From assembly GCA_023415495.1 (NCBI GenBank), contig JAEZKK010000035.1, positions 62,001-126,000 on the forward strand: DNA of 64,000 nt, given 5' to 3'. This DNA is from Bacteroidota bacterium (GTDB lineage: Bacteria; Bacteroidota; Bacteroidia; Bacteroidales; P3). Below are positions 51,093-59,744 of this stretch, piece after piece. Under the pieces are notes generated by a model. The model searched no databases, was not told where the DNA came from, and saw nothing but the letters and a program-made list of their open reading frames with translations. Each line of letters begins with the position of its first letter. Positions within the stretch are counted from its first letter, which is position 1. Both the position numbers and the translations under genes were made by a program.

Positions 51093-52089
51093 GGTCTTGT
51101 TTGGTAATCCTGTAATCTATTATAGGATTACCAATATCTTTTAAAAGGACAAAACAAAACTCATTATCAATATTCTTTTTATCAGAAGAAAGATAGTTTA
51201 ATATACTCTCAAGATTTTCTTTTAAAGGAATTATCTTATAGTATTTTTCAATAAAATCGTAAATTTGCTTTGCCTTTCTCTCAGGGAGACCAAGGAGTTT
51301 TTCACTTAGCTTAATTGAGTAATAAAGTCCGCTTGCTACTGCTTCCCCATGCAATAAATCCTCTTCTTTTTCCAAATAAATAGATTCAAATGCATGTCCA
51401 AGACTATGACCAAGATTTAGAATTTTCCTATATCCTTTTTCTTTAGGGTCGCTCTCTACTATCTCTTGCTTTAATTTGATTGAAGTAAAGATAATCTCCT
51501 CATCATACCCTTCCTCGCCTATTGGAGAGGAATTAATAATCTTTTCAAACAGCCCATTATCTTTTAATAGGGAGATTTTTAGTATTTCTGCTGCCCCATT
51601 TAAAATATGTCTTTGACTAAGAGTGTCAAGAAATGAGATATGTATTGAAGTAAATACTGGATTATAAAAGCTACCTATTTGATTTTTTAAATTATTTAGA
51701 TTAACCCCTGTTTTGCCTCCAATGGATGCATCAACCATTGCTAATAGTGTTGTTGGGATAAGTATATGTGGAATACCTCTTTTAAAGATTGAGGCTAAGA
51801 AACCTCCAATATCGCAAATCACTCCCCCTCCTAAGCAAATCAATATGCTTGAGCGCTCTGCCTGAGATTCAATTAAAGAAAGGGCAAGCTCCTGAACAAT
51901 TTCCAAACTCTTGGTCTTTTCCGATGATTCTATTTCTAAAATCTCTGCACCGTTCAATGCATCAACCTCTTCAATCAATTCTGCCAAGCAATAATTATAA
52001 GTATTATCGTCTATTAAGATGAATTTCTTTGAATTAATATACTCTTTTTGCGAAAGAAACTCTTGTAGTTTCGCTAAATCCTGAATCAT
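51070..52089 (-). CDS. aroB: 3-dehydroquinate synthase
   Basis: Second step of the shikimate pathway; NAD- and metal-dependent. Seen: LGGGVICDIGGFLASIFKRGI, IPTTLLAMVDASIGGKTGVNL, the metal ligands in LNLGHSLGHAFE and HGEAVASGLYYS. Length 339 is normal for the family. Downstream of recQ by 18 bases in the same direction. Confidence 0.95.
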   Translation of the reverse strand: MIQDLAKLQEFLSQKEYINSKKFILIDDNTYNYCLAELIEEVDALNGAEILEIESSEKTKSLEIVQELALSLIESQAERSSILICLGGGVICDIGGFLASIFKRGIPHILIPTTLLAMVDASIGGKTGVNLNNLKNQIGSFYNPVFTSIHISFLDTLSQRHILNGAAEILKISLLKDNGLFEKIINSSPIGEEGYDEEIIFTSIKLKQEIVESDPKEKGYRKILNLGHSLGHAFESIYLEKEEDLLHGEAVASGLYYSIKLSEKLLGLPERKAKQIYDFIEKYYKIIPLKENLESILNYLSSDKKNIDNEFCFVLLKDIGNPIIDYRITKQDLIDISQQ

Positions 52090-52107
52090 AAAAAAATTAC
52101 TTTATTA

Positions 52108-54324
52108 CTAATTCCCGTACTTTGAAAGAAAAATAATTCTCATTAGTCTTACTTCTTCCTCTGTATATTCTTCTTCCCCCAACTCTTCTAATATATCCTT
52201 AATATTATCGGTTTGATTCTCCCTAAGCAATTCAAGAATTTCCTCTTGATGATAAGGGTCTACTACCTCATCTACATAATAAGACAGGTCTAATTTTGTT
52301 CCAGATGCTACTATTCTTTCTATTTCCTTAAGCAATTCATCAACCTCCAAACTCTTTGCAACTGCAATATCCTCTAATGGAAGTTTCTTGTCTATACATT
52401 TAATTATATAGACTTTCAATCCTGATTTATTGACAATAGAGCGAACAACTAAATCATGAGGTCTTTCTATTTCATTATCTTCTACGTATTTCTTTATGAT
52501 TTTTAGAAACTCTTCTCCATACTTTTGAGCCTTACTTACCCCTACTCCAATTATCCTATGCATCTCTTCCATATTGATTGGGTATTGTACAGTCATGTCT
52601 TCTAAGCTTCTATCTTCAAAAATAACATAAGGAGGGAGGTTTTCTTTTGTAGCAATCTTCTTTCTTAAATCTTTTAGAATAGTAAATAATATCTTGTCTC
52701 CCCCCTCTCCTACTTCTGTTGTTATTACAATATTATCTTCATTCTTATTATCACTTGAGTAATCATGGTCTTCGGAAACTAAGATTGGATACTTCTTTTT
52801 TAAGAATTTATGTCCCTCTTGAGTTATCTTCAATACCCCATAATTCTCAATTTCTTTTATTAATAAGCCCTCTATTATTGCTTGACGAATTACAGCCTTC
52901 CAATAGACAAACTTCTTATCCTCTCCTGCTCCCCAATTGCTAATATTCTTAAATGCCTTGGTCTGACCTGTGGAAACTGATGTGAGAATATTTGCAATAT
53001 CTATTGCTTTTAGGATTTGTTTTACTTCAAGAACTGTTTCTAATACTAATTCAATATCATCGCTTGCCTCTGTTCTTGGCTTTGGATTTAAACAATTATC
53101 ACATGAGCCGCAATTATCTAAATCATAGTTTTCTCCAAAGTATTGCAATAGGTTAATCCTTCTACATGCTGAACTTTCGCAGTAAGAAATTGTTTCATTC
53201 ATTAATTGAAGTGCTACCTCTCTCTCTGCAACTGGCTTATCTACTAAGAATTTCTCTAATTTATTTATATCCTGTTCTGAATAGAATGCAATACATTTCC
53301 CCTCTCCATCATCTCGTCCTGCCCTGCCTGTCTCCTGGTAATAGCCCTCAAGACTCTTTGGCATATCGTAATGTATAACAAATCTTACATCTGGTTTATC
53401 TATCCCCATTCCAAAGGCTATGGTTGCAACTATTACATCCACCTCCTCCATTAGGAATTTATCCTGATTCATAGCCCTGGTGTTTGGATCTAATCCTGCA
53501 TGATATGGAAGTGCCTTAATCCCATTTAATACTAAGGTCTCTGCCAAACCTTCTACTGTCTTGCGGCTTAAACAATAGATAACCCCTGATTTCCCAGAGT
53601 TTTCTTTAATAAATCTTATTACCTCTCTGTTTACATCAACTTCCTTCTTAGGCTTTTGTCTTATTTCATAATAAAGGTTAGGTCTGTTAAATGAGGAAAT
53701 AAAGACTTTTGCCTTAGTCATTTCCAAATTCTTCATAATATCCTGTTGCACCTTTGGAGTGGCTGTTGCTGTTAATGCAATTATTGGTGCCTTCTTACCT
53801 ATTGAATCTATTATTGGCTTTAATCTTCTATATTCAGGACGGAAATCATGTCCCCATTCTGATATACAATGTGCCTCATCGATAGCGAAAAAGGATATCT
53901 TTATACTTTTAAGAAACTGAGCATTCTCTTCTTTGTTCAAACTCTCTGGAGCAACATAAAGCAATTTGGTAACTCCTAAACGCAAATCTGCTCTTACTCC
54001 TCTTATCTCATTCTTTGATAAGGAAGAGTTTAAAAAATGTGCAACACCATGAACAGAACCAAAGTTTCTTATTGCATCAACCTGGTTTTTCATTAAAGAA
54101 ATCAAAGGTGAAACAATAATTGCACAGCCAGGCTGAATCAAAGCCGGCAATTGATAGCAAAGGGATTTACCTCCTCCTGTTGGCATTATAACAAAGGTAT
54201 CATTCCCCTCCATTAAACTCTTAATTACCTCTTCTTGCTGACCTTTGAATTTATTGAAACCAAAAATCCTTTTAAGCTCCTGTTTAAGGTTTAATTTATC
54301 GAATGAAAACACTTCTTTTCTCAT
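52108..54324 (-). CDS. recQ: ATP-dependent DNA helicase RecQ
   Basis: 738 residues. Helicase motif I MPTGGGKSLCYQLPAL near residue 47, motif II FAIDEAHCISEWGHDFRPEYRRL near 145, motif VI YYQETGRAGRDDGEG, zinc ligands in CRRINLLQYFGENY and NCGSCDNC, an RQC winged helix after it, and an HRDC domain near 560-640 (LRKKIATKENLPPYVIFEDRSLEDM). About 120 extra residues at the C-terminus (ERPHDLVVRSIVNKSG and onwards) exceed the E. coli form and are typical of the longer Bacteroidota type. It works in recombination and replication-fork repair. Confidence 0.96.
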   Translation of the reverse strand: MRKEVFSFDKLNLKQELKRIFGFNKFKGQQEEVIKSLMEGNDTFVIMPTGGGKSLCYQLPALIQPGCAIIVSPLISLMKNQVDAIRNFGSVHGVAHFLNSSLSKNEIRGVRADLRLGVTKLLYVAPESLNKEENAQFLKSIKISFFAIDEAHCISEWGHDFRPEYRRLKPIIDSIGKKAPIIALTATATPKVQQDIMKNLEMTKAKVFISSFNRPNLYYEIRQKPKKEVDVNREVIRFIKENSGKSGVIYCLSRKTVEGLAETLVLNGIKALPYHAGLDPNTRAMNQDKFLMEEVDVIVATIAFGMGIDKPDVRFVIHYDMPKSLEGYYQETGRAGRDDGEGKCIAFYSEQDINKLEKFLVDKPVAEREVALQLMNETISYCESSACRRINLLQYFGENYDLDNCGSCDNCLNPKPRTEASDDIELVLETVLEVKQILKAIDIANILTSVSTGQTKAFKNISNWGAGEDKKFVYWKAVIRQAIIEGLLIKEIENYGVLKITQEGHKFLKKKYPILVSEDHDYSSDNKNEDNIVITTEVGEGGDKILFTILKDLRKKIATKENLPPYVIFEDRSLEDMTVQYPINMEEMHRIIGVGVSKAQKYGEEFLKIIKKYVEDNEIERPHDLVVRSIVNKSGLKVYIIKCIDKKLPLEDIAVAKSLEVDELLKEIERIVASGTKLDLSYYVDEVVDPYHQEEILELLRENQTDNIKDILEELGEEEYTEEEVRLMRIIFLSKYGN

Positions 54325-54349
54325 TTTTCTATGTCTAAATTTTATTACG

Positions 54350-54357
54350 TATCTTTG
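54350..54357 (+). promoter_or_regulatory. TAnnTTTG -7 element upstream of kdsD
   Basis: TATCTTTG, about 88 bases before the GTG of kdsD. Confidence 0.45.
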
Positions 54358-54445
54358 TAGTCTGAAAAGTCGTAATTTGCGTTTGGTTATGCTAAATTAC
54401 TACCTTTTTTACTAAGAACATAATTTTATAGCAAAAATATTAGCA

Positions 54446-55414
54446 GTGAAAACTCCAGAACAAATTAAAGAAATTGCATATCAAACAATTACAAAAGAAT
54501 CTAAAGCAATTGAAAATCTAAATAATTATATCAATGAAGACTTTGTAGAGGTTGTAAATCTAATTTATCACTCTAAATCAAGAGTAATTGTGAGTGGTAT
54601 CGGTAAAAGTGCTAATATTGGAACAAAAATAGTTTCTACCCTCAACTCAACCGGAACTCCAGCCGTTTTTATGCATGCAGCAGATGCAATTCATGGTGAT
54701 TTGGGAACCATACAAAAAGAAGATATTATTATCCTTATCTCCAAAAGTGGAGATACTTCAGAAATAAAAGTATTAATACCTTTAATTAGAAACCTTGGCA
54801 ATACTCTAATTGCAATGGTTGGGAATATGGAATCTGCCTTGGCAAAAGGAGCAGACTATTGCTTGAATGTACATGTGGAAAGAGAAGCTTGCCCTAATAA
54901 TCTTGCACCAACTTCTTCCACAACTGCCCAATTGGTAATGGGAGACGCTCTTGCAGTTGCATTATTAGAATGCCGAGGATTTAGCTCAGAAGACTTTGCA
55001 AAATTCCATCCAGGAGGAGCTCTTGGGAAGAGATTATACCTAAGAGTATGCGATATTTACCCAAATAACGAAAAACCAGAAGTTGAACCTCAAACACCAT
55101 TAGCCTCAGCATTGGTTGAGATTACCTCGAAACGTCTTGGCTGCACTGCCGTTACTCAGAGGGGAGAAATCAAGGGAATAATTACCGATGGAGACCTAAG
55201 GAGGGTTATGTCAAAAGGAATGAGTATTGATTCCTTGCTTGCAAAGGATATTATGGGTAAGAGTCCAAAGGTAATAAATGAAAAAGAATTTGCAGTAGAA
55301 GCCCTATCAATAATGAGGACAAACTCAATTACCCAATTATTAGTAATAGACGATAATAATAATTATTTAGGAGTAATCCACCTTCACGACCTGCTAAGAG
55401 AAGGGATAATTTAA
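54446..55414 (+). CDS. kdsD: Arabinose-5-phosphate isomerase (KpsF/GutQ family)
   Basis: Makes D-arabinose 5-phosphate for Kdo synthesis. SIS domain with GIGKSANIGTKIVSTLNSTGTPAVFMHAADAIHGDLG and LISKSGDTSE, the family TSSTTAQLVMGDALAVALL and FHPGGALGKRLY, then two CBS domains (IKGIITDGDLRRVM and QLLVIDDNNNYLGVIHLHDL). 322 residues. GTG start. Works with kdsC, on the other side of the window. Confidence 0.95.
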   Translation: MKTPEQIKEIAYQTITKESKAIENLNNYINEDFVEVVNLIYHSKSRVIVSGIGKSANIGTKIVSTLNSTGTPAVFMHAADAIHGDLGTIQKEDIIILISKSGDTSEIKVLIPLIRNLGNTLIAMVGNMESALAKGADYCLNVHVEREACPNNLAPTSSTTAQLVMGDALAVALLECRGFSSEDFAKFHPGGALGKRLYLRVCDIYPNNEKPEVEPQTPLASALVEITSKRLGCTAVTQRGEIKGIITDGDLRRVMSKGMSIDSLLAKDIMGKSPKVINEKEFAVEALSIMRTNSITQLLVIDDNNNYLGVIHLHDLLREGII

Positions 55415-55463
55415 GCAAATACCCACAACCCTATTCCTTAATAGAATTAACAAAGCAAGATAA

Positions 55464-55606
55464 TGGTTTTCGTTTTACGCCGTTTTACATAGTGTATTAC
55501 GCGGTAAAACGATGCGTAAAACGCCGTAAAACGATATGTAATACGCCGTAAAACGAGTAGTAAAACGGCGTATTACAACCCGTAAAACGCCGTAAAACAA
55601 AAACCA
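55464..55606. repeat. Self-complementary repeat cluster 4 (word GTAAAAC) with 25-bp inverted ends
   Basis: The element has terminal arms at 55464-55488 and 55582-55606 that are complementary at 23 of 25 positions. Inside are GTAAAAC copies at 55504, 55516, 55526, 55548, 55560, 55582 and 55592, inverted GTTTTAC at 55472 and 55482, and GTATTAC/GTAATAC variants. Much richer in C and G than its surroundings. It begins 49 bases after the kdsD stop, within the 55415-55741 gap. Confidence 0.95.
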
Positions 55607-55672
55607 CTACCAAATCAAAGATTCATAAAGTTAAATACACATAAATATTATGATATCTCAAAAATATTATTA

Positions 55673-55680
55673 TACCTTTG
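55673..55680 (+). promoter_or_regulatory. TAnnTTTG -7 element of the T9SS cargo array
   Basis: TACCTTTG, about 60 bases before the first ATG. Confidence 0.55.
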
Positions 55681-55741
55681 CAAAACAGTAGATTTCTGAT
55701 ATTTAAGAAATCCAAGCAAATAGAAACCAAAGTAATCAGTT

Positions 55742-56668
55742 ATGAAACCAAGAATTTGCAAATTAGTATTAGGAGTATTTATTACCCTAATATCATTTAG
55801 TGTCTCAGCACAAGATTATCAGTATATCTCTTTGGTTAAGCCTGGACTTCAATTATGGACTTGGGATTATGGTTATTACGGACATGATGATGAAGCGTAT
55901 AGATTTAGAAGGTATGCTCTTACGGAAGAAGATACTTTAATAAATAATATTACATACAAAAAACTTTATGAGTTTACAGATATAGAATTTAATCCACTTA
56001 CTTCAACATACTATGGGGGATTAAGAGAAAATGCTCAAAAACAAGTCTTTTTTAAAGGGGAGAGGTATAATAATAATAATGAAATTATGCTTTATGATTT
56101 TTCTCTATCTGTTGGAGATACATTTAATCTTCCATATAATAATGAACCAAGTTATTTTGAAGTTGTAGCAATAGATACATTAGTTTATTCTGGAGTTCTA
56201 AGGAGAAAATTTACAATTAGAAACATACCTGAATTTCCTTTAGCTCCTCAATATTCATTTTGGATAGAGGGAATTGGAAATTATGAAGGATTAATGCAGT
56301 TACCTCGTATTTACGCAGTTGATAATTGGCTTATTACACGTTGTTATATTCATAATGGAGATTTACTTTACTCAAATTATTCACATGGAGGTAATGATTG
56401 CATAACTCCTTTAATGGGAATTGAAAGTATAATAGAAGATAATTCTATAACCCTTTATCCAAACCCAACAAATAGCGAAGTAAATATTAGTTCGGAGAAT
56501 ATTATTAATTCAATTGAGATATTTAATTCACTTGGGCAAAGGGTTTATTATAGTGTGGTTAATTCAATGGAGAAGGTAATTGATATTTCTTCTTTTGTGA
56601 ATGGAGTTTATATTCTTGGGATTAATACAGAGAATGGAGTTATAAGGAAGAAGATAATTAAGAACTAA
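55742..56668 (+). CDS. Secreted T9SS cargo protein, paralogue 1
   Basis: 308 residues: signal peptide (SFSVSAQ), a roughly 200-residue unknown domain, and a type A T9SS sorting domain of about 75 residues (SITLYPNPTNSEVNISSEN to VIRKKIIKN). The central domain has the recurring FKGERYNNN..., LSVGDTF and FWIEGIGNYEG segments and a conserved GGNDCITPL before the sorting domain. The function of the domain is unknown. First of four tandem copies. Confidence 0.9.
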   Translation: MKPRICKLVLGVFITLISFSVSAQDYQYISLVKPGLQLWTWDYGYYGHDDEAYRFRRYALTEEDTLINNITYKKLYEFTDIEFNPLTSTYYGGLRENAQKQVFFKGERYNNNNEIMLYDFSLSVGDTFNLPYNNEPSYFEVVAIDTLVYSGVLRRKFTIRNIPEFPLAPQYSFWIEGIGNYEGLMQLPRIYAVDNWLITRCYIHNGDLLYSNYSHGGNDCITPLMGIESIIEDNSITLYPNPTNSEVNISSENIINSIEIFNSLGQRVYYSVVNSMEKVIDISSFVNGVYILGINTENGVIRKKIIKN

Positions 56669-56679
56669 ATCTATAAGTT

Positions 56680-57603
56680 ATGAAAAAAAAAGTTTATAAA
56701 TTAGTATTAGGAGTATTTATTACCCTATTATCATTTAGTGTTAATGCACAAAATTATAATTACATCCCCTTGGTGAAACCAGGATTACAATTATGGACTT
56801 GCGACAAAGGTTATGGTGGACATGATGATGAAGCATATAGATTTAAGAGATTTGCTCTTACAGATGAGGATACAATAATTGATAATGAAACGTATAAAAA
56901 ACTATACTTTTATAGGGATGTTGAATTTAATCCATCAACAGCTACTTATATTGGAGCATTAAGAGAAAATTCTCAAAAACAAGTCTTTTATAAAGGTATG
57001 TACGGAACAATGGAATTGAATGAAATGATTTATGATTTTTCTCTTTCAGTTGGAGATACCTTTTCTGGAGGATCTTTAAATATGGATTATCCATACATTA
57101 GATTAGAAGTTACAAACATAGACACTATCAATTATAATGGAATAGAAAGAAGAAGGTTTACTATATTAACAACAGGATCATCAACACCTACAATTTGGAT
57201 TGAAGGTATTGGAAACTTAGAAGGTCTTTTCTTCCCATATCATACAAATACAGCTGATTTTTGGGGGAATACACGTTGTTATATTCATAATGGAGATTTA
57301 CTTTACTCATATTATACTCATGGAGGTAATGATTGTATAACTCCTTTAATGGGAATTGAAAGTATAGTAGAAGATAATTCAATTACCATATATCCCAATC
57401 CAACAAATAGCGAGGTAAATATCAGTTCGGAGAATATTATCAATTCAATTGAGATATTTAATTCACTTGGGCAGAGGGTTTATCAGAGTATGGTTAATTC
57501 TACGGAGAAGGTAATTGATATTTCTTCTTTTGTGAATGGGATTTATATTCTTGGGGTTAATACTGGAAATGGGGTTATTAGGAAGAAGATTATAAAGAAC
57601 TAA
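56680..57603 (+). CDS. Secreted T9SS cargo protein, paralogue 2
   Basis: 307 residues with the same layout as paralogue 1. Shares with paralogue 3 the segment YKGMYGTMELNEMIYDFSLS and other blocks. The spacer to the previous stop is 11 bases, identical to the other two spacers. Sorting domain at the C-terminus present. Confidence 0.9.
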   Translation: MKKKVYKLVLGVFITLLSFSVNAQNYNYIPLVKPGLQLWTCDKGYGGHDDEAYRFKRFALTDEDTIIDNETYKKLYFYRDVEFNPSTATYIGALRENSQKQVFYKGMYGTMELNEMIYDFSLSVGDTFSGGSLNMDYPYIRLEVTNIDTINYNGIERRRFTILTTGSSTPTIWIEGIGNLEGLFFPYHTNTADFWGNTRCYIHNGDLLYSYYTHGGNDCITPLMGIESIVEDNSITIYPNPTNSEVNISSENIINSIEIFNSLGQRVYQSMVNSTEKVIDISSFVNGIYILGVNTGNGVIRKKIIKN

Positions 57604-57614
57604 ATCTATAAGTT

Positions 57615-58541
57615 ATGAAAACAAGAATTTTCAAATTAGTATTAGGCGTATTTATTACTCTAATATCTTTTAGTGTTTCAGCACAAGATTATGAATATAT
57701 CCCCTTGGTTAAACCAGGCTTACAATTATGGACTTGCGACAACGGTTACTATGGACATGATGACGAAGCTTATAGATTTAAGAGATATGCTCTTACAGAT
57801 GAAGATACAATAATTGACAATGAAACGTATAAAAAACTATACTTTTATAAAGGTATTGAATTTGATACGACAACAGCTACTTATATCGGAGCATTAAGAG
57901 AAAATTCTCAAAAGCAAGTCTTTTATAAAGGTATGTACGGAACAATGGAACTGAATGAAATGATTTATGATTTTTCTCTTTCAGTTGGAGATACCTTTTC
58001 TGGAGGATCTTTAAATCATAGTTCTGATTTTTTTGGTTTAGTAGTTTCAAATATAGATACTATAAATTATAATGGAATAGAAAGAAAGAGGTTTTGGATA
58101 AGGACAGAAGGATATGGTCAGACTGCTGCAATATGGATTGAAGGAATTGGGAACAGAGAAGGTTTATTCTTCCCTTATCATACAACTACAGCTGATATTT
58201 GGGGGAATACTCGTTGTTATATACATAATGGAGAATTGCTTTACTCAAATTATACTCATGGAGGTAATGACTGTATAACTCCTTTAATGGGAATTGAAAG
58301 TATAGTAGGGGATAATTCAATTACCCTTTATCCCAATCCAACCAATAGTGAGGTAAATATTAGTTCGGAGAATATTATTAATTCAATTGAGATATTTAAT
58401 TCACTTGGGCAAAGGGTTTATTATAGTGTGGTAAATTCAATGGAGAAGACAATTGATATTTCTTCTTTTACCAATGGAGTTTATATTCTTGGGGTTAATA
58501 CTGGAAATGGGGTTATTAGGAAGAAGATTATAAAGAACTAA
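57615..58541 (+). CDS. Secreted T9SS cargo protein, paralogue 3
   Basis: 308 residues with the same layout. Blocks nearly identical to paralogue 2 in the middle (KQVFYKGMYGTMELNEM; SVGDTFSGGSLN), while its start and sorting domain are closer to paralogue 1 (for example YYSVVNSMEK). This mosaic suggests conversion between copies. Confidence 0.9.
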   Translation: MKTRIFKLVLGVFITLISFSVSAQDYEYIPLVKPGLQLWTCDNGYYGHDDEAYRFKRYALTDEDTIIDNETYKKLYFYKGIEFDTTTATYIGALRENSQKQVFYKGMYGTMELNEMIYDFSLSVGDTFSGGSLNHSSDFFGLVVSNIDTINYNGIERKRFWIRTEGYGQTAAIWIEGIGNREGLFFPYHTTTADIWGNTRCYIHNGELLYSNYTHGGNDCITPLMGIESIVGDNSITLYPNPTNSEVNISSENIINSIEIFNSLGQRVYYSVVNSMEKTIDISSFTNGVYILGVNTGNGVIRKKIIKN

Positions 58542-58552
58542 ATCTATAAGTT

Positions 58553-59476
58553 ATGAAAACAAAAGTTTATAAATTAGTATTGGTAGTTTTTATTACCTTA
58601 TTTGCATTTAATCTGAATGCACAAGATTATCAGTATATTCCTATAGTTAAACCTGGTGTGCAAATTTGGACAACGACCTCCACTTCGGAAGGCTATTTGC
58701 GTTATCATAAATTTGCTCTTATTGATGAAGATACATTAATAGATGGGGATATGTACAAGAAACTTTTTTGGTTTCAAGATTCTCTTTTTAATCCTTTAAC
58801 TGCTGAGTGTATTGGAGGATTAAGAGAAAACTCACAAAAACAAGTATTTTATAAAGGGAAAGAATATAATGATGGAGAATTTTGGTTTAATGGAATGATA
58901 TATGATTTTTCAATCTCCGTAGGAGATACGGTTTATATTTTGCCTCAATATTTTCAGTTATATCTAACAGTTCTTTCTATTGATACATTGGAAATAGAGG
59001 GCGTTCCAAGAAAACAGATTTCAATAGGACATAGTTGGAATGAAATGAGCTCAGAAGTTTGTAAGTATATTGAAGGGATAGGTAACAATTTAGGGCTATT
59101 ATTTGATGTGTCTATGAGACTTAGAACTGGTGGAGGTCATGGGAAACTTCTTTGTTATGAACATAATGGAGAATTGCAATATATGGCAAATGATATAACA
59201 AATTGTGGTAATCCGTTTGTAGGGTTGGATGATATTTCACTTGAGGATAATTCAATTACTATTTATCCTAACCCAACAAATAGCGAGGTAAATATCAGTT
59301 CGGAGAATTTTATTAATTCAGTTGAGATATTTAATTCACTTGGGCAGAGGGTTTATTATAGTGTGGTAAATTCTAATACAAAGACAATTGATATTTCTTC
59401 TTTTTCCAATGGGGTTTATATCCTTAGGGTTATAACTGATAATGGAGTTATAAGGAAGAAGATAATTAAGAATTAG
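58553..59476 (+). CDS. Secreted T9SS cargo protein, paralogue 4
   Basis: 307 residues. The unknown domain is the most diverged of the four (for example TTTSTSEGYLRYHKFAL and SISVGDTVYILPQYFQ), and the GGNDCITPL block is replaced by NCGNPFVGLDDI. The sorting domain (YPNPTNSEVNISSENFINSVEIFNS...) is still very similar. Last gene of the array. Confidence 0.9.
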   Translation: MKTKVYKLVLVVFITLFAFNLNAQDYQYIPIVKPGVQIWTTTSTSEGYLRYHKFALIDEDTLIDGDMYKKLFWFQDSLFNPLTAECIGGLRENSQKQVFYKGKEYNDGEFWFNGMIYDFSISVGDTVYILPQYFQLYLTVLSIDTLEIEGVPRKQISIGHSWNEMSSEVCKYIEGIGNNLGLLFDVSMRLRTGGGHGKLLCYEHNGELQYMANDITNCGNPFVGLDDISLEDNSITIYPNPTNSEVNISSENFINSVEIFNSLGQRVYYSVVNSNTKTIDISSFSNGVYILRVITDNGVIRKKIIKN

Positions 59477-59503
59477 TTTTGTAAATTAACTTATATTGAA
59501 TAG

Positions 59504-59547
59504 AAAAAGGGGTTGAAATAAACATTTAGTTTTGTTTCAACCCCTTT
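59504..59547 (-). terminator. Intrinsic terminator of tRNA-His
   Basis: AAAGGGGTTGAAA (59506-59518) pairs with TTTCAACCCCTTT (59535-59547); on the minus strand the stem is followed by T5. On the plus strand the T-run is poor, so it mainly ends the tRNA transcript, but may also block read-through from the cargo array. Confidence 0.8.
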
Positions 59548-59558
59548 AATAATAAGCG

Positions 59559-59633
59559 GGTACGTGATGGGACTCGAACCCACGACCAACGGAACCACAA
59601 TCCGCTACTCTAACCAACTGAGCTACACATACC
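59559..59633 (-). tRNA. tRNA-His (GTG anticodon)
   Basis: On the minus strand GTATGTG pairs with CACGTAC as the acceptor stem; the base before it is G and the discriminator is C, the G-1:C73 pair special to tRNA-His. Anticodon stem GCGGA/TCCGT with loop containing GTG, and T-arm GTGGGTTCGAGTCCCAT. The CCA end is not encoded, unlike tRNA-Leu above. Confidence 0.97.
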
Positions 59634-59717
59634 GTATTATTCAGGTTGCAAAGATACTTACTTTTTCTATTTTACACAAAATTATTTTGTTTATTTTCGT
59701 ATTCCAATTTATACTAT

Positions 59718-59725
59718 TAACTTTG
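59718..59725 (+). promoter_or_regulatory. TAnnTTTG -7 element of the flippase gene
   Basis: TAACTTTG, 19 bases before the ATG. Confidence 0.5.
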
Positions 59726-59744
59726 CCAAGTATTTATACGCACT

